A stretch of DNA of 64,000 bases from JAAFJT01 sp043772905 (GCA_043772905.1 JAYVFS010000274.1:1-64000), one strand, 5' to 3'. Positions 18,392 to 27,651 are shown, numbered from the stretch's first letter. Made by a program: numbers and translations. Notes: generated by a model from the letters alone, not told the origin.

Positions 18392-19126
18392 ATGGCACTT
18401 TTTGGTTCGTCCAACCCTTTTTTGAAAGAGGAAAAATTTAAAGGTATCCTCGACAATGAATTGGCAACTGAAGCTAAGATGACGGTTTCGGGCGCAGTCA
18501 ATAAATCATTGATTCTCACAGGTTTATTGCTTTTTACGGCAACTATTGGCTATGTTATGCCAAACATGATGTTCGTTTGGGTCGGTGGCATTGGCGGCTT
18601 AATCGCTGTGTTGGTGGCGAGTTTCAAGCCGCATTTGTCGAGCTATCTCGCGCCTGCGTATGCGCTTTTAGAAGGTCTATTGGTGGGTACTGTTTCAGCG
18701 ATTTATGCCGCGGCTTATTCAGGCATTGTTATCAATGCTTTTCTCAGCACCATAGGTATTTTGGTCGCCATGTTGCTCTTCTACAAATCGCGCATTATTG
18801 CCATCACTGAACGATTCAGATTGGGCGTTTTTGCAGCGACGGCTGCTATTGCCTTTGTGTATTTGTTGTCTTTTGCCCTTTCGTTTTTTGGTATCGAAAT
18901 ACCTTATTTGCATGAAAACAGTGGCATGGGCATCCTCATCAGCGTTGCCATCATCGTTGTTGCGACGTTAAATTTGCTGCTTGATTTCGACAATATCGAA
19001 AAAGGAGAAATGCACGGCGCCCCTCAGTATATGGAGTGGTTTTCGGCAATGGGTTTACTCGTGACACTCGTTTGGTTGTATTTAGAAATGCTGCGTTTAT
19101 TGGCTAAGATTTCTCGGTCACGTTAA
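18392..19126 (+). CDS. Bax inhibitor-1/YccA family membrane protein
   Basis: 244 residues with seven membrane helices and a short soluble N-terminus (FLKEEKFKGILDNELATEAK). The order and the loop YMEWFSAMGLLVTLVWLYLE match YccA/YetJ-type members, which are pH-sensitive calcium leak channels or FtsH-associated proteins. The motif encodes GAPQYMEW right before the last helices. A TACTTTTG -7-like sequence lies at 18299. Confidence 0.88.
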   Translation: MALFGSSNPFLKEEKFKGILDNELATEAKMTVSGAVNKSLILTGLLLFTATIGYVMPNMMFVWVGGIGGLIAVLVASFKPHLSSYLAPAYALLEGLLVGTVSAIYAAAYSGIVINAFLSTIGILVAMLLFYKSRIIAITERFRLGVFAATAAIAFVYLLSFALSFFGIEIPYLHENSGMGILISVAIIVVATLNLLLDFDNIEKGEMHGAPQYMEWFSAMGLLVTLVWLYLEMLRLLAKISRSR

Positions 19127-19146
19127 AAATACGTTTTGCTAACAAT

Positions 19147-19184
19147 AAAAAAGCTCTGTGGTTTGTCCGCAGGGCTTTTTTTTT
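19147..19184 (+). terminator. Rho-independent terminator
   Basis: Stem AAAAAGC-CTG-GG with its complement CCGCAGGGCTTTTT followed by a T run, 20 bp after the Bax-inhibitor-like gene. Confidence 0.85.
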
Positions 19185-19241
19185 TAGCTTAGTAGAAATG
19201 TAAGAAAATCGTCATAAACTTGAATTGACAATAATAATTAA

Positions 19242-19249
19242 TACTTTTG
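19242..19249 (+). promoter_or_regulatory. Bacteroidota promoter, -7 box TACTTTTG
   Basis: TACTTTTG with a TTG at 19220-19222, 19 bp upstream, gives the -33/-7 arrangement of the phylum's primary sigma factor, 48 bp before the next gene. Confidence 0.55.
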
Positions 19250-19297
19250 TGAAGTATCAAAATTAAAATACAAAACGATTTCAAATAAACAACAAAA

Positions 19298-19501
19298 ATG
19301 ACCGTCCTAAAACCCTGCCCGACCTGTGGCGCAAAAACAAAGTACTGCCTTCAAAAAGGTATTCCAAGCTATAAATCCATTCAAGACGATGACGTTTTCG
19401 CTAAAATTAATCAATTAAACAAAGTCGTGAAGAAGTTTAAGGAAAAAGCTGAAATGCTTGAAAAGGAAATCCAGCAATTGAAAAAAGAAAAAGTAGCTTA
19501 A
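19298..19501 (+). CDS. Small zinc-ribbon-like coiled-coil protein
   Basis: 67 residues. CPTCGAKTKYC at the N-terminus could bind a metal, and residues 33-67 form a charged coiled coil (KVVKKFKEKAEMLEKEIQQL). It has its own promoter and precedes a TonB receptor gene by 66 bp. I do not recognise the family. Confidence 0.55.
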   Translation: MTVLKPCPTCGAKTKYCLQKGIPSYKSIQDDDVFAKINQLNKVVKKFKEKAEMLEKEIQQLKKEKVA

Positions 19502-19567
19502 AGTTTACGCTCTTTCTCTGTTTCCAAAGTATCATTACCTAATATTGCAGGATAAACTGTTTAATCA

Positions 19568-21658
19568 ATGATGAAACATCTACACATCCTGCTTTTAGCT
19601 TCGCCATTCACGTTGTTCTGTCAAAACAAGGCATTGGACTCGATTCCGACTGCCTTGGAAACCGTCGAAATTGCAGCAACCCGCCTGACATTGACCGAAA
19701 ACAAAGCACCTTTGGCGGTAACGGTCTTAGACAAAAAACGGCTGCAAACGGCAACGCAACAATTATCGCCTTACGAAGTGTTGAGTGCTATTCCAGGCGT
19801 TTTTGCGATGAATCCTGACAATTTTTCACAGGATTTGCGGATTTCGATACGTGGTTTTGGCGCAAGATCGGCTTTTGGCATCCGTGGCATTCGCCTTTTT
19901 ACAGACGGGTTGCCCGAAGGAACGCCTGATGGACAAGCCGATGTGGACAATTTGGACATGGGTATCATTCGTCAAATGGAGGTTTTGCGCGGCGCAGCGT
20001 CTTGTCTCTACGGCAATGCGTCGGGCGGTGTCATTTATATGTTGACAGAAAACCCAACAACCCGTAAACCGCTTTTGGAAGCGCAAACGAGCTTTGGTTC
20101 TTATGGTTTTCAAAGGTATCAACTCAAAGGAGGTCAGAAATTGGGCAAATTTCTCTATTTTCTCAACGGTTCACTCAATTATACTGAGGGGTATCGCGCA
20201 GGAAGTCAAATGCAAAATACCATCGTAAATGGTAAAGCGACTTATAATTTTAATGAAACAACTAAGCTAACGCTGTTAGCAAACTACGGCAACAGCCCAA
20301 CAGCCAATGACCCAGGTGCATTGACCATTGAAAAAGTAAAAGCCAATCCACGGCAAGCGGACTCCACCAATTTGCTTTTTGAAACAGGCGAAGCGGTTAC
20401 GCAAAGTAGGGTAGGAGCAACTTTTGACACCAAATTCAAGCAAAAGCACAGCATTTCTGCCCGCACTTTCTATACATCACGTCGTTTGCTCAATCGTTTG
20501 CCCATTGCCGCCAATGGTTTTGGTGATTTAAAACGCAACTATTACGGCGGCAGCGTGAGTTATCAATTAGATGAGAAAATTGGCGACATGCCCTATCGTT
20601 TAAAACTCGGTATTGACGTTGAAAATCAAGAAGATAGACGACAACGTTATGCTTATTTGAAGACGACAATAGATGGCGCGACGAAATACAAACAAGATAA
20701 ATTAGCCCTCGACCAATTGGAATCCTTTCAAAGCACAGGCATTTATTTGTTACAAGATTTACAGCCAACGGATAAACTCTTATTGTCATTTGGTTTGCGT
20801 TATGATGATTTGAATTTAAAAGCAACGGATTATTTTCTCTCTAACGGCGACCAATCAGGGAGTCGGCACTTCACAAAAGTCAATCCGATGGCGGGTGTGA
20901 GTTATTCTTTTGCAAAAAAGGCTTCGGTTTATGCCAATTATTCATCCACTTACGAAAGTCCAACGCTCAATGAGTTGTCGAACAACCCTGACAACACAGG
21001 TGGTTTTAACCCTACGCTTAAACCGCAACAAGCGCAATCGGTAGAAATTGGTACAAAAGGTAATTTTAGTAATGGCACTTCAAAAGACGTACATTTTGAC
21101 GTAGCATTGTTCAGAATTGAAACACAAAACGACCTTGTGCCTTATCAAATAACAGGGCAAACAGGTAAGACTTTTTACAGAAATGCCGGAAAAACCTTGA
21201 GAAAAGGCTTAGAAATAGGCGTAAACTACACTTTTACTGAGGGGGTAACGGCTTACTACACACAGACGTTTTCTAACTTTAAATATGAAACGTATTCCGT
21301 AAACACCACTTCTTTTGACGGCAATGTTTTGCCGGGCATTCCCAAAACACATGGGCAATTAGAACTCCGTTACACGCCTAAAAATGGCTTTTTTGCGATT
21401 GTTCAAGGGCGTTATGTCGGCAAAGTGCAAGCCAATGATGCGAATACGGCTGCCGCAGATGCTTATACGGTCTTGAATATCCGTCTCGGACATACTTTTT
21501 CGATAAAAACGTGTGAAATAGAACCGTTTTTGGGTGTCAACAACTTGACGAATACCGCTTATATCGCCAATGTACAAATCAATGCACAAAGCAATCGGTA
21601 TTTTGAGCCTGCTACGTTGCGGTATTTCTTTGGTGGGTTGAAATTGCGGTTGAAATAA
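19568..21658 (+). CDS. TonB-dependent receptor, siderophore/iron type
   Basis: 696 residues: signal peptide ending CQNKALDSI, plug domain (about 35-160) with GFGARSAFGIRGIRLFTDG and LRGAASCLYGNASGGVIYM, then a 22-strand barrel ending FFGGLKLRLK. The lack of a carboxypeptidase-like extension and the plug motifs fit FecA/ferrichrome-type receptors rather than SusC. Substrate unknown. Two motif copies encode YTEGY and FTEGV in barrel strands. The gene ends three bases before a 41-bp perfect inverted repeat. Confidence 0.88.
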   Translation: MMKHLHILLLASPFTLFCQNKALDSIPTALETVEIAATRLTLTENKAPLAVTVLDKKRLQTATQQLSPYEVLSAIPGVFAMNPDNFSQDLRISIRGFGARSAFGIRGIRLFTDGLPEGTPDGQADVDNLDMGIIRQMEVLRGAASCLYGNASGGVIYMLTENPTTRKPLLEAQTSFGSYGFQRYQLKGGQKLGKFLYFLNGSLNYTEGYRAGSQMQNTIVNGKATYNFNETTKLTLLANYGNSPTANDPGALTIEKVKANPRQADSTNLLFETGEAVTQSRVGATFDTKFKQKHSISARTFYTSRRLLNRLPIAANGFGDLKRNYYGGSVSYQLDEKIGDMPYRLKLGIDVENQEDRRQRYAYLKTTIDGATKYKQDKLALDQLESFQSTGIYLLQDLQPTDKLLLSFGLRYDDLNLKATDYFLSNGDQSGSRHFTKVNPMAGVSYSFAKKASVYANYSSTYESPTLNELSNNPDNTGGFNPTLKPQQAQSVEIGTKGNFSNGTSKDVHFDVALFRIETQNDLVPYQITGQTGKTFYRNAGKTLRKGLEIGVNYTFTEGVTAYYTQTFSNFKYETYSVNTTSFDGNVLPGIPKTHGQLELRYTPKNGFFAIVQGRYVGKVQANDANTAAADAYTVLNIRLGHTFSIKTCEIEPFLGVNNLTNTAYIANVQINAQSNRYFEPATLRYFFGGLKLRLK

Positions 21659-21660
21659 TA

Positions 21661-21775
21661 ATACCGTCCCCTTTTTTGTCATTCTGAACGCAGTGAAAGA
21701 ACCTGTATAATTATTTGAAAATGAAACATTTAGATTCTTTCACTGCGTTCAGAATGACAAAAAAGGGGACGGTAT
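21661..21775. repeat. Perfect 41-bp inverted repeat between convergent genes
   Basis: Arms 21661-21701 and 21735-21775 are exact complements around a 33-base loop. They contain the word GTCATTCTGAACGCAGTG, shared with the elements at 6068 and 29705. It sits between the convergent stops of the TonB receptor and DUF4249 genes and can terminate both. Confidence 0.9.
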
Positions 21776-21798
21776 TCATGTACACATTATTAAACAAA

Positions 21799-22602
21799 TC
21801 ACTTAATCGTAATCGTCTTCTTTTGCGTCGTATAAGCCGAAAAGTAACCTAAAATTGCGCCTTTCAGATTCGTTACAGGGTTCGTAGGCGTTGCTGAATC
21901 GCTGTTTCGGCTGCCGCCGCCCTCTGCCATCGTTGTAAAATACAAGTAACTCGGTGCATCAATGCCTTGCATTTCGAGCGTGACCGTATCACCGACTTTA
22001 ATTTCGTCATCCTCACCGCCGCCACCGAACAGCGGTCTGCCATTAAGTCTGCCATCGCTTAATTCATCATTAAAAGTAAAGATGTCTTTCCTCACTTTAC
22101 CATTGACGGAGACGATAAAACGATAATTGTCGCCAATACCTTTGGGGTCAACGTAGCGTGGAATGAGTGATATTCTTGTATTACCAAAAAAGGATTGTTG
22201 CAATATAGAAATACTGTCCAAATTAACTTTGCGTGGTATTGTCGAAGACGCTGTAATCGTTTTGCCGCCTGTTAAAATCGTCAAATCGTAGGTATTGCCC
22301 ACTTTTCCAACAAGTTTTGACCCTTTATACAGCCCTGCACTTGTTTCTTTGAGCGTATCAACCTCTCCTGTTGTCCGATTTTTGATAAAAACAACGGCAC
22401 TACTGAGGGGGGGGAATGTATTATTTGCAGAGAAATTAACGGTCTTTGACAACTGAACGGTTGCCTTCTCTGTCTGGTCATCTGAAAGGTGTGCATCAAC
22501 GACGATTTGCGGGTCGGCGGTGTTTAAATCGAGTTCGATGATTTTTGTACAGCTTGCAAACATCAAACTGACTGTCGTTATGGCTATGGCTATTTTATTC
22601 AT
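21799..22602 (-). CDS. DUF4249 lipoprotein
   Basis: 267 residues from MNKIAIAIT. Signal peptide with lipobox MFASC, then the DUF4249 beta-sandwich pattern (ELDLNTADPQIVVDAHL, then TGEVDTL and a prolonged strand region). In Bacteroidota these lipoproteins are usually encoded directly after a TonB receptor with a carboxypeptidase-like domain and probably cap it. Here the matching receptor (23534-25864, same strand) is separated by a toxin-antitoxin pair facing the other way. The motif, with an unusual run of eight G/C, encodes FPPLSS. Confidence 0.85.
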   Translation of the reverse strand: MNKIAIAITTVSLMFASCTKIIELDLNTADPQIVVDAHLSDDQTEKATVQLSKTVNFSANNTFPPLSSAVVFIKNRTTGEVDTLKETSAGLYKGSKLVGKVGNTYDLTILTGGKTITASSTIPRKVNLDSISILQQSFFGNTRISLIPRYVDPKGIGDNYRFIVSVNGKVRKDIFTFNDELSDGRLNGRPLFGGGGEDDEIKVGDTVTLEMQGIDAPSYLYFTTMAEGGGSRNSDSATPTNPVTNLKGAILGYFSAYTTQKKTITIK

Positions 22603-22699
22603 TTTGAATGATTTATATTTTATTAATGACATTAAACCCCTAATTTATAGTATCAAATACACCGAAAATACTGAGGGGTGCTTTTTAAATAAAAATTTG

Positions 22700-22707
22700 T
22701 ATTTTTG
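22700..22707 (+). promoter_or_regulatory. -7 box TATTTTTG of the antitoxin-toxin pair
   Basis: Matches TAnnTTTG, 22 bp upstream of the antitoxin ATG, and lies 22 bp after a motif copy at 22670-22678. Confidence 0.5.
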
Positions 22708-22729
22708 TAAAAATTTAAAAAATAACAAC

Positions 22730-23065
22730 ATGATGCGCGAACTAACCGTCAAAGTTTCAGACAATCAATTCGATACATTGGTCAATTATCTTCGGACATT
22801 ACCTTATGTTCAAGTGCCGTCTATTTTGAAAAACAGCACGAATGAACCGACAATGAATGACCGAACACAAGCAAAAACAGCTAAATTAGACGAACCACCC
22901 TTTGACATCGCTTCGTTAGGTGAAATGGATAATACGCCCTTTGATATTGAGTACACAAAAAAACATCATCATATTCATTGGGAACATTTCCAAGAGGTTA
23001 TTGATATGTTTAAAGATGTACCACTTGAAAATCATATAGAACAACATACGAAAATAGATACTTAA
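22730..23065 (+). CDS. Putative antitoxin of a PIN toxin
   Basis: 111 residues from MMRELTVKVSDNQFDTLVNY, with a conserved hydrophobic N-terminus and an acidic/His-rich tail. It ends 13 bp before a PIN-domain gene, the usual antitoxin-toxin order, so it should bind and silence that RNase and repress the promoter at 22700. I reject the longer frame from 22520, which overlaps the DUF4249 gene. It is not similar to the UPF0175-type antitoxin of the second module at 27316. Confidence 0.65.
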   Translation: MMRELTVKVSDNQFDTLVNYLRTLPYVQVPSILKNSTNEPTMNDRTQAKTAKLDEPPFDIASLGEMDNTPFDIEYTKKHHHIHWEHFQEVIDMFKDVPLENHIEQHTKIDT

Positions 23066-23078
23066 TCACTTTATTTTT

Positions 23079-23531
23079 ATGACTTACATCTTAGATACTA
23101 ACATATTAGTTTACCTTATTCGCGAAAACCAAACTGTTGTCACTGAACTTGTGAAGCGTGATGTCTTTGATTTAAAAAACATTACGTCCGTTTCAATTGC
23201 TTCTTTTGGTGAAATTCTTTCATTTGCACTTCAGAACAATTGGGGTACACGGAAAAAGGATAATCTTGAAAAACTTATTTCAAATTTAAGTCCTGTGCCA
23301 ATAATTAAGCGTGAGATGCTCGATACTTACGCTGAAATTGATACGTACAGTAAAGGTAAATTGTCTTCTCGCCCACTGCCACAGGGACTTTCCGCACGTA
23401 CTATGGGCAAAAACGATTTGTGGATAGCCGCTACAACTCATTTGTTGAAAGCAGACATAATCACAAACGACAATGACTTTGACCATTTAGACGGTATCTA
23501 TTTCAACGTCATCAAAATCCTTACTGCCTAA
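23079..23531 (+). CDS. PIN-domain RNase toxin, VapC-like
   Basis: 150 residues. PIN fold with the metal-binding acids D6 in ILDTNILVY, E in SFGEI, D in KNDLWIA and D in TNDNDFDHL. Expected to be an endoribonuclease cutting tRNA or rRNA when free of antitoxin. It shares long stretches with the toxin at 26848 (AEID-Y/F-S-GKL-RP, LSAR-MGKND-W-AA), so the two are paralogues. It ends 2 bp before the convergent TonB receptor stop. Confidence 0.9.
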   Translation: MTYILDTNILVYLIRENQTVVTELVKRDVFDLKNITSVSIASFGEILSFALQNNWGTRKKDNLEKLISNLSPVPIIKREMLDTYAEIDTYSKGKLSSRPLPQGLSARTMGKNDLWIAATTHLLKADIITNDNDFDHLDGIYFNVIKILTA

Positions 23532-23533
23532 AC

Positions 23534-25864
23534 CTAAAACTTGAAATTATAAGACACAGACGGTATCCACTTAAACAAAGACGTTTGTTCTATCTCCGTT
23601 TTCGTCGGATCCGTCTTACTTTCTTTGAATGCAATCGTGTAAGCGTTTTCACGTCCATAGGCATTATAAACACTGAAAGCCAATTCAGACGACCAATATT
23701 TCCGCTTCTTCAATTGCAACGTTGCACTCAAATCGAGGCGATGATAAGCGGGCATTCGGTAGCCGTTGCGCTCGGTGTAGTACCATAAAATTTGGTCTGC
23801 CACTGTGTATTTACCGCTTGGAAACGTCACAGCGTTGCCTGTTTGATACACCCAAGTTGCAGCGAATGTCCATTTAGGATTTAATTGATAAATACCAACG
23901 ACTGCGATGTCGTGCGTCTTGTCTTGACGTGCGGCATACCAACTGCCGTTGTTCACACCGTCAATTTGGCGTTCTGTTCGCGCCAAAGTATAGGCAATCC
24001 AACCTGTTAGCTTGCCTGTTTTCTTTCTTAATAACAATTCCAATCCATACGCCCGTCCTTTACCGAACAACAACTCCGTTTCGACGACATCATTGATTCT
24101 TAACTGAGCACCGTCGCGGTAATCCACTTGGTTTTGCATGGTTTTGTAGTAGGTTTCAGCACTAAATTCGTATTTATTGTCGGCAAAATTCTGGAAATAA
24201 CCGATTGATATTTGGTCTGCAATCTCTGGTTTTATGAAATTACTGGACGAAACCCATCTATCGGTCGGACTTGATGTCGTCGAATTGCTCAACAAGTGCA
24301 TATTTTGGGTGTTCCGCGCATAAGCGGCTTTGATGGATACTGAGGGGTTCAAAATATACGACAAAGACACACGTGGTTCGAGGTATAAATAGGTTTTAAC
24401 GACTTCTCCCGAAGCATACTTTAATGTGTCTATGATATTTCCTTTCGCATCAATATTATAGTAGTTGCTACCTCCCAAAACATTGAACATCGAAAGGCGC
24501 AAACCATAGTTCAGACTCCATTTATCGCCAATTTCCTGCTCATTGCCTGTATAAAGTGCGGATTCCAACGATTTGCGTTTTTGCAAATTGCCAATATTGA
24601 TGCCTGTGCCGTCTGTACTCGCGTTTGTGACGTTGCCAGGTGTGACAGTATGATGAATGACATTAACTCCAAACCGCCATGAATTAGAGGGATTTGGAAA
24701 GAATTGAAATTCTTGTTTCAAATTCCAATCTTCAATTTGTGAAGTGATTTTAAAATCCGTTTCACCTGCGGCAATTTTTATTTGGTAGTCGTAATTGCTG
24801 TAAATAAGCGAGGTATTGGAGAATGTTTTGGTGTTCCAAACGTGATTCCAACGAGCAGTTCCCGTTGTATTGCCCCAATTAATGCCAAATTGACTGCCAA
24901 AACCTAATTTATCACGCCCAAAATAGCCCGACAAAAATAAACGGTCTGATGATGACAGCTTGTAATTGACCTTTGCATTGAGGTCATAAAAATATAAAGT
25001 GTTGTTATTGATGGTTGAATCAGGCGACAACTTCAAAAACAAATCAGCATACGTCCGCCGACCTGTGACGAGGAAAGATGATTTATCTTTTTGTAATGGT
25101 CCTTCGAGATTGAGCTTTGAAGAAATCAAACCAATGCCGCCCGAACCGCCAAAATTCTGATTGTTGCCTTCATTCATCTTTATGTCCAAAACCGACGACA
25201 AACGCCCGCCATACTGAGGGGGTGCATTGCCTTTCAAAAGCGTCGCATCTTTAATCGCATCGGAGTTAAACGTCGAGAAAAAGCCTAAAAGATGGTTGGC
25301 ATTGTAAACAGGTGCTTCGTCAAGTAGTATCAAGTTTTGGTCAACCGCCCCACCACGCACAAAAAAACCACTTTGTCCTTCGCCAGCCGACTTAACGCCA
25401 GGCAACAATTGTATCGTTTTCAAAATATCCTTTTCACCAAAAAGAACAGGGATATTCGCCACGTCTTTAATGTCAATGCGTTCAACACCCATCTGTGCGG
25501 TGCGGATATTTTCATCTGCTTTGCGCGCCGAAACGACCACAGCATCCAATTCTTTCGCTGTTTCACCAATCGGCACGTCCAATTTTTGGTTTTTGTCCAA
25601 CACCAATACACGTTCCACTTGTGAATAGCCGATAAAATCAATGAGCAAGGTGTAAGTGCCTTTGTCGAGCGTTAAAGAAAAGAAGCCGTACTCGTTTGTC
25701 ACCGTACCAACAGACGGTTTTTCTTTCAAACGGACGCTGGCACCAATGAGTTCTTCGCCCGTCCGCCCATCTTTGACAGAACCACTAACGGTAAATTTGT
25801 CTTGAGCTAACAGAAGACTAACAAATAAGGTAAAAACAAGACTTAATGGAATTTTCCTAATCAT
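23534..25864 (-). CDS. TonB-dependent receptor with carboxypeptidase-like domain
   Basis: 776 residues: signal peptide (SLVFTLFVSLLLAQ), a carboxypeptidase-D regulatory-like domain (FTVSGSVKDGRTGEELIGAS, residues 25-110), plug (GEKDILKTIQLLPGVKSAGEG, FFVRGGAVDQNLILLDEA) and barrel ending IPSVSYNFKF. This is the DUF4249-partner class of receptor. Its presumed partner gene lies downstream beyond a PIN toxin module. Two motif copies encode PPQYGG in the plug and NPSVSI in the barrel. Confidence 0.9.
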   Translation of the reverse strand: MIRKIPLSLVFTLFVSLLLAQDKFTVSGSVKDGRTGEELIGASVRLKEKPSVGTVTNEYGFFSLTLDKGTYTLLIDFIGYSQVERVLVLDKNQKLDVPIGETAKELDAVVVSARKADENIRTAQMGVERIDIKDVANIPVLFGEKDILKTIQLLPGVKSAGEGQSGFFVRGGAVDQNLILLDEAPVYNANHLLGFFSTFNSDAIKDATLLKGNAPPQYGGRLSSVLDIKMNEGNNQNFGGSGGIGLISSKLNLEGPLQKDKSSFLVTGRRTYADLFLKLSPDSTINNNTLYFYDLNAKVNYKLSSSDRLFLSGYFGRDKLGFGSQFGINWGNTTGTARWNHVWNTKTFSNTSLIYSNYDYQIKIAAGETDFKITSQIEDWNLKQEFQFFPNPSNSWRFGVNVIHHTVTPGNVTNASTDGTGINIGNLQKRKSLESALYTGNEQEIGDKWSLNYGLRLSMFNVLGGSNYYNIDAKGNIIDTLKYASGEVVKTYLYLEPRVSLSYILNPSVSIKAAYARNTQNMHLLSNSTTSSPTDRWVSSSNFIKPEIADQISIGYFQNFADNKYEFSAETYYKTMQNQVDYRDGAQLRINDVVETELLFGKGRAYGLELLLRKKTGKLTGWIAYTLARTERQIDGVNNGSWYAARQDKTHDIAVVGIYQLNPKWTFAATWVYQTGNAVTFPSGKYTVADQILWYYTERNGYRMPAYHRLDLSATLQLKKRKYWSSELAFSVYNAYGRENAYTIAFKESKTDPTKTEIEQTSLFKWIPSVSYNFKF

Positions 25865-26292
25865 AATTTTTGGTTGATTTCTTATTAAATGTGTTAAACA
25901 GTTGCAAAATTAACGCAACAAGTATGCAGACTTATCCAATTAATACCAATTGGCTGTTTTTAGCTATGAATGAATGGATTATTGAGACATTGAACGGGTA
26001 TCAAGTTTTGGAATTTGACCGAAGCGGTTGCTCAATTGATATGACCCGTCCAGATAACGATAACTTTTATGTATAAAAAAAACCTTGTTTCGTTGCAACT
26101 GTAATAAGGATGCCTGTAACTTGCCCTCCGATTTTAAAGTTTCCGTCATAAACCGTTTTTAAGTGTAAATTGTTTTTTAAATTGCTGAAAAAACATACTT
26201 TTTACGTTTGGTTTGGTGGTTTGTGGCTTGAATTATGCTTTCTTATTCTTTTCAATCACATATAATTTCTTAATTTTTTAATCAAATTAAAT
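25865..26292. other. 428-bp stretch without a convincing gene
   Basis: A divergent region upstream of the TonB receptor. A 50-codon open frame (25927-26076, + strand) shows no recognisable domain or ribosome-binding site, so I do not call it. No hairpin or motif copy seen. Confidence 0.4.
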
Positions 26293-26769
26293 ATGAAGAC
26301 AATCGTGTTCGCCCTTGGGGTGACTTTTTTGAGTTTTTTATCGGTTTCGACCCTTTCTGCTCAAAAATCTTTTGAGTGGGATTACTACAAAGTGTCCATC
26401 GAATTGCCCGACGATTTCAAAGTCGTGAAAAACACCGACAACGAATTTGAATGTGACGGTGATGGCATGAGCCTCATGATGTATGTCTTTGACGACGGCG
26501 ATGTCACTCTCGCAGACATGAACAAAGCCACTCGGAAATTGGGTCGAGACCTGAAATTTGAACTAAAAGATGAGCATTATGAGCTGGATTACAACGGTTT
26601 CAAAGGTGAATACATCTTGGGTTTCAAAGACGGGCACCAAATCATGGTTGCTGGCTTGATTAATCCCAAAAACGCAACGAATTTCTTCATCGTTATCATC
26701 TTTGAAGATGGCGACGACCAAGCGGAAACAGATGGCGTGGCTATTTTGAACAGTTTGGAAAATCTTTAA
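26293..26769 (+). CDS. Hypothetical exported protein
   Basis: 158 residues with a clear signal peptide (FLSFLSVSTLSAQ) and a compact domain rich in acidic residues (ECDGDGMSLMMYVFDDGDV). No lipobox or catalytic motif. It is closed by its own terminator and stands alone. The alternation of strands and one helix suggests a small alpha/beta fold; the function is unknown. Confidence 0.65.
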   Translation: MKTIVFALGVTFLSFLSVSTLSAQKSFEWDYYKVSIELPDDFKVVKNTDNEFECDGDGMSLMMYVFDDGDVTLADMNKATRKLGRDLKFELKDEHYELDYNGFKGEYILGFKDGHQIMVAGLINPKNATNFFIVIIFEDGDDQAETDGVAILNSLENL

Positions 26770-26801
26770 TAGAATAGTTTTATCATTGTCAAGATGATCT
26801 G

Positions 26802-26831
26802 AAAGGCTGCTTTTACGAAGGCAGCCTTTTC
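26802..26831. terminator. Hairpin terminator
   Basis: Arms AAAGGCTGC and GCAGCCTTT around a 12-base loop, with T residues after, between convergent genes. Confidence 0.8.
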
Positions 26832-26847
26832 TGTTTTAAAAGGCTTC

Positions 26848-27282
26848 TTAGACTTTCAATAAATCAATATATTGATGATTCAAATGATTGAAGTCATTGT
26901 CGGTGGTTATAAACTTAAATTGCCCGATATGCGCCGTAGCTGCTAACCAAATATCATTTTTACCCATACTCCGCGCCGATAAACCCAAAGGACGACCCGC
27001 TAATTTGCCTTGACTGAATGCATCTATTTCAGCATAAGCATGTATTATTTGTTCGTAAATGCCTATAAGTTGGATTTGTTCGATGATTTCTTGCAAACGT
27101 TGTCTGCGTGAAGCACCCCAATTGAGTTGATAAGCCAATGACTCGATTTCGCCAATGTTAATGACTGATAGAAATACGTTATTGCCTTCATCGAAAAAGA
27201 GAAAACGTGTTTTCCAATCGTTGTATTTATCCGAATTGCGGATATAATGCACCAAAATATTGGTGTCCCATAAGTAGTTCAT
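26848..27282 (-). CDS. PIN-domain RNase toxin, VapC-like
   Basis: 144 residues, PIN fold with D6 in LWDTNILVHY, E in NIGEI, D in KNDIWLA and D in TTDNDFNHL. It is a paralogue of the toxin at 23079, yet its antitoxin, encoded 33 bp upstream, is a UPF0175-type protein. The same toxin family thus seems paired with different antitoxins within 4 kb. Confidence 0.9.
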   Translation of the reverse strand: MNYLWDTNILVHYIRNSDKYNDWKTRFLFFDEGNNVFLSVINIGEIESLAYQLNWGASRRQRLQEIIEQIQLIGIYEQIIHAYAEIDAFSQGKLAGRPLGLSARSMGKNDIWLAATAHIGQFKFITTDNDFNHLNHQYIDLLKV

Positions 27283-27315
27283 AGTTGCAAGAAGTAAAGT
27301 GAGAGAATAATGGAT

Positions 27316-27651
27316 TTACAACATTTTACACAGTTCTTCGGCAGAAGGTTCGTTTTCAAAAAGTTCAACGAGTGCCGATATATGAGTCGTTTGCACCGCA
27401 AAAGCCGTTAAGTCTTTCGGGAATTTCTCACTGTTTAAGGAAACAGGTGTCCAGGTTCGGACAATTTTGGACGGTTGCGTAGGCAAAATATGGCGTTCCC
27501 GCAGTACAAGTGTAAAAGCCTCTACCGTCAAACGGGCAATGTCTGCTGCTTGATAAAGCGTAATGCCTTTTTTATCAAATAATGTCACCGCCAATTCTAA
27601 ACGAACTTCGGCTTCTGTCATTTGAATGTTGTCATTGATTTCTAATATCAT
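27316..27651 (-). CDS. UPF0175-type antitoxin
   Basis: 111 residues from MILEINDNIQMTEAEVRLEL. The segment LELAVTLFDKKGITLYQAAD followed by IARLTVEAFTLVL is the UPF0175 helix-turn-helix pattern, a family often paired with PIN toxins. It should repress its own promoter and inhibit the toxin downstream. The Met at 27651 is chosen since the longer frame lacks homology. It ends the gene pair next to btuB. Confidence 0.75.
   Translation of the reverse strand: MILEINDNIQMTEAEVRLELAVTLFDKKGITLYQAADIARLTVEAFTLVLRERHILPTQPSKIVRTWTPVSLNSEKFPKDLTAFAVQTTHISALVELFENEPSAEELCKML

Noticed and set aside
25927..26076. 50-codon open frame on the + strand
   Set aside because: No domain, no ribosome-binding site and position over the promoter region of the divergent TonB receptor.
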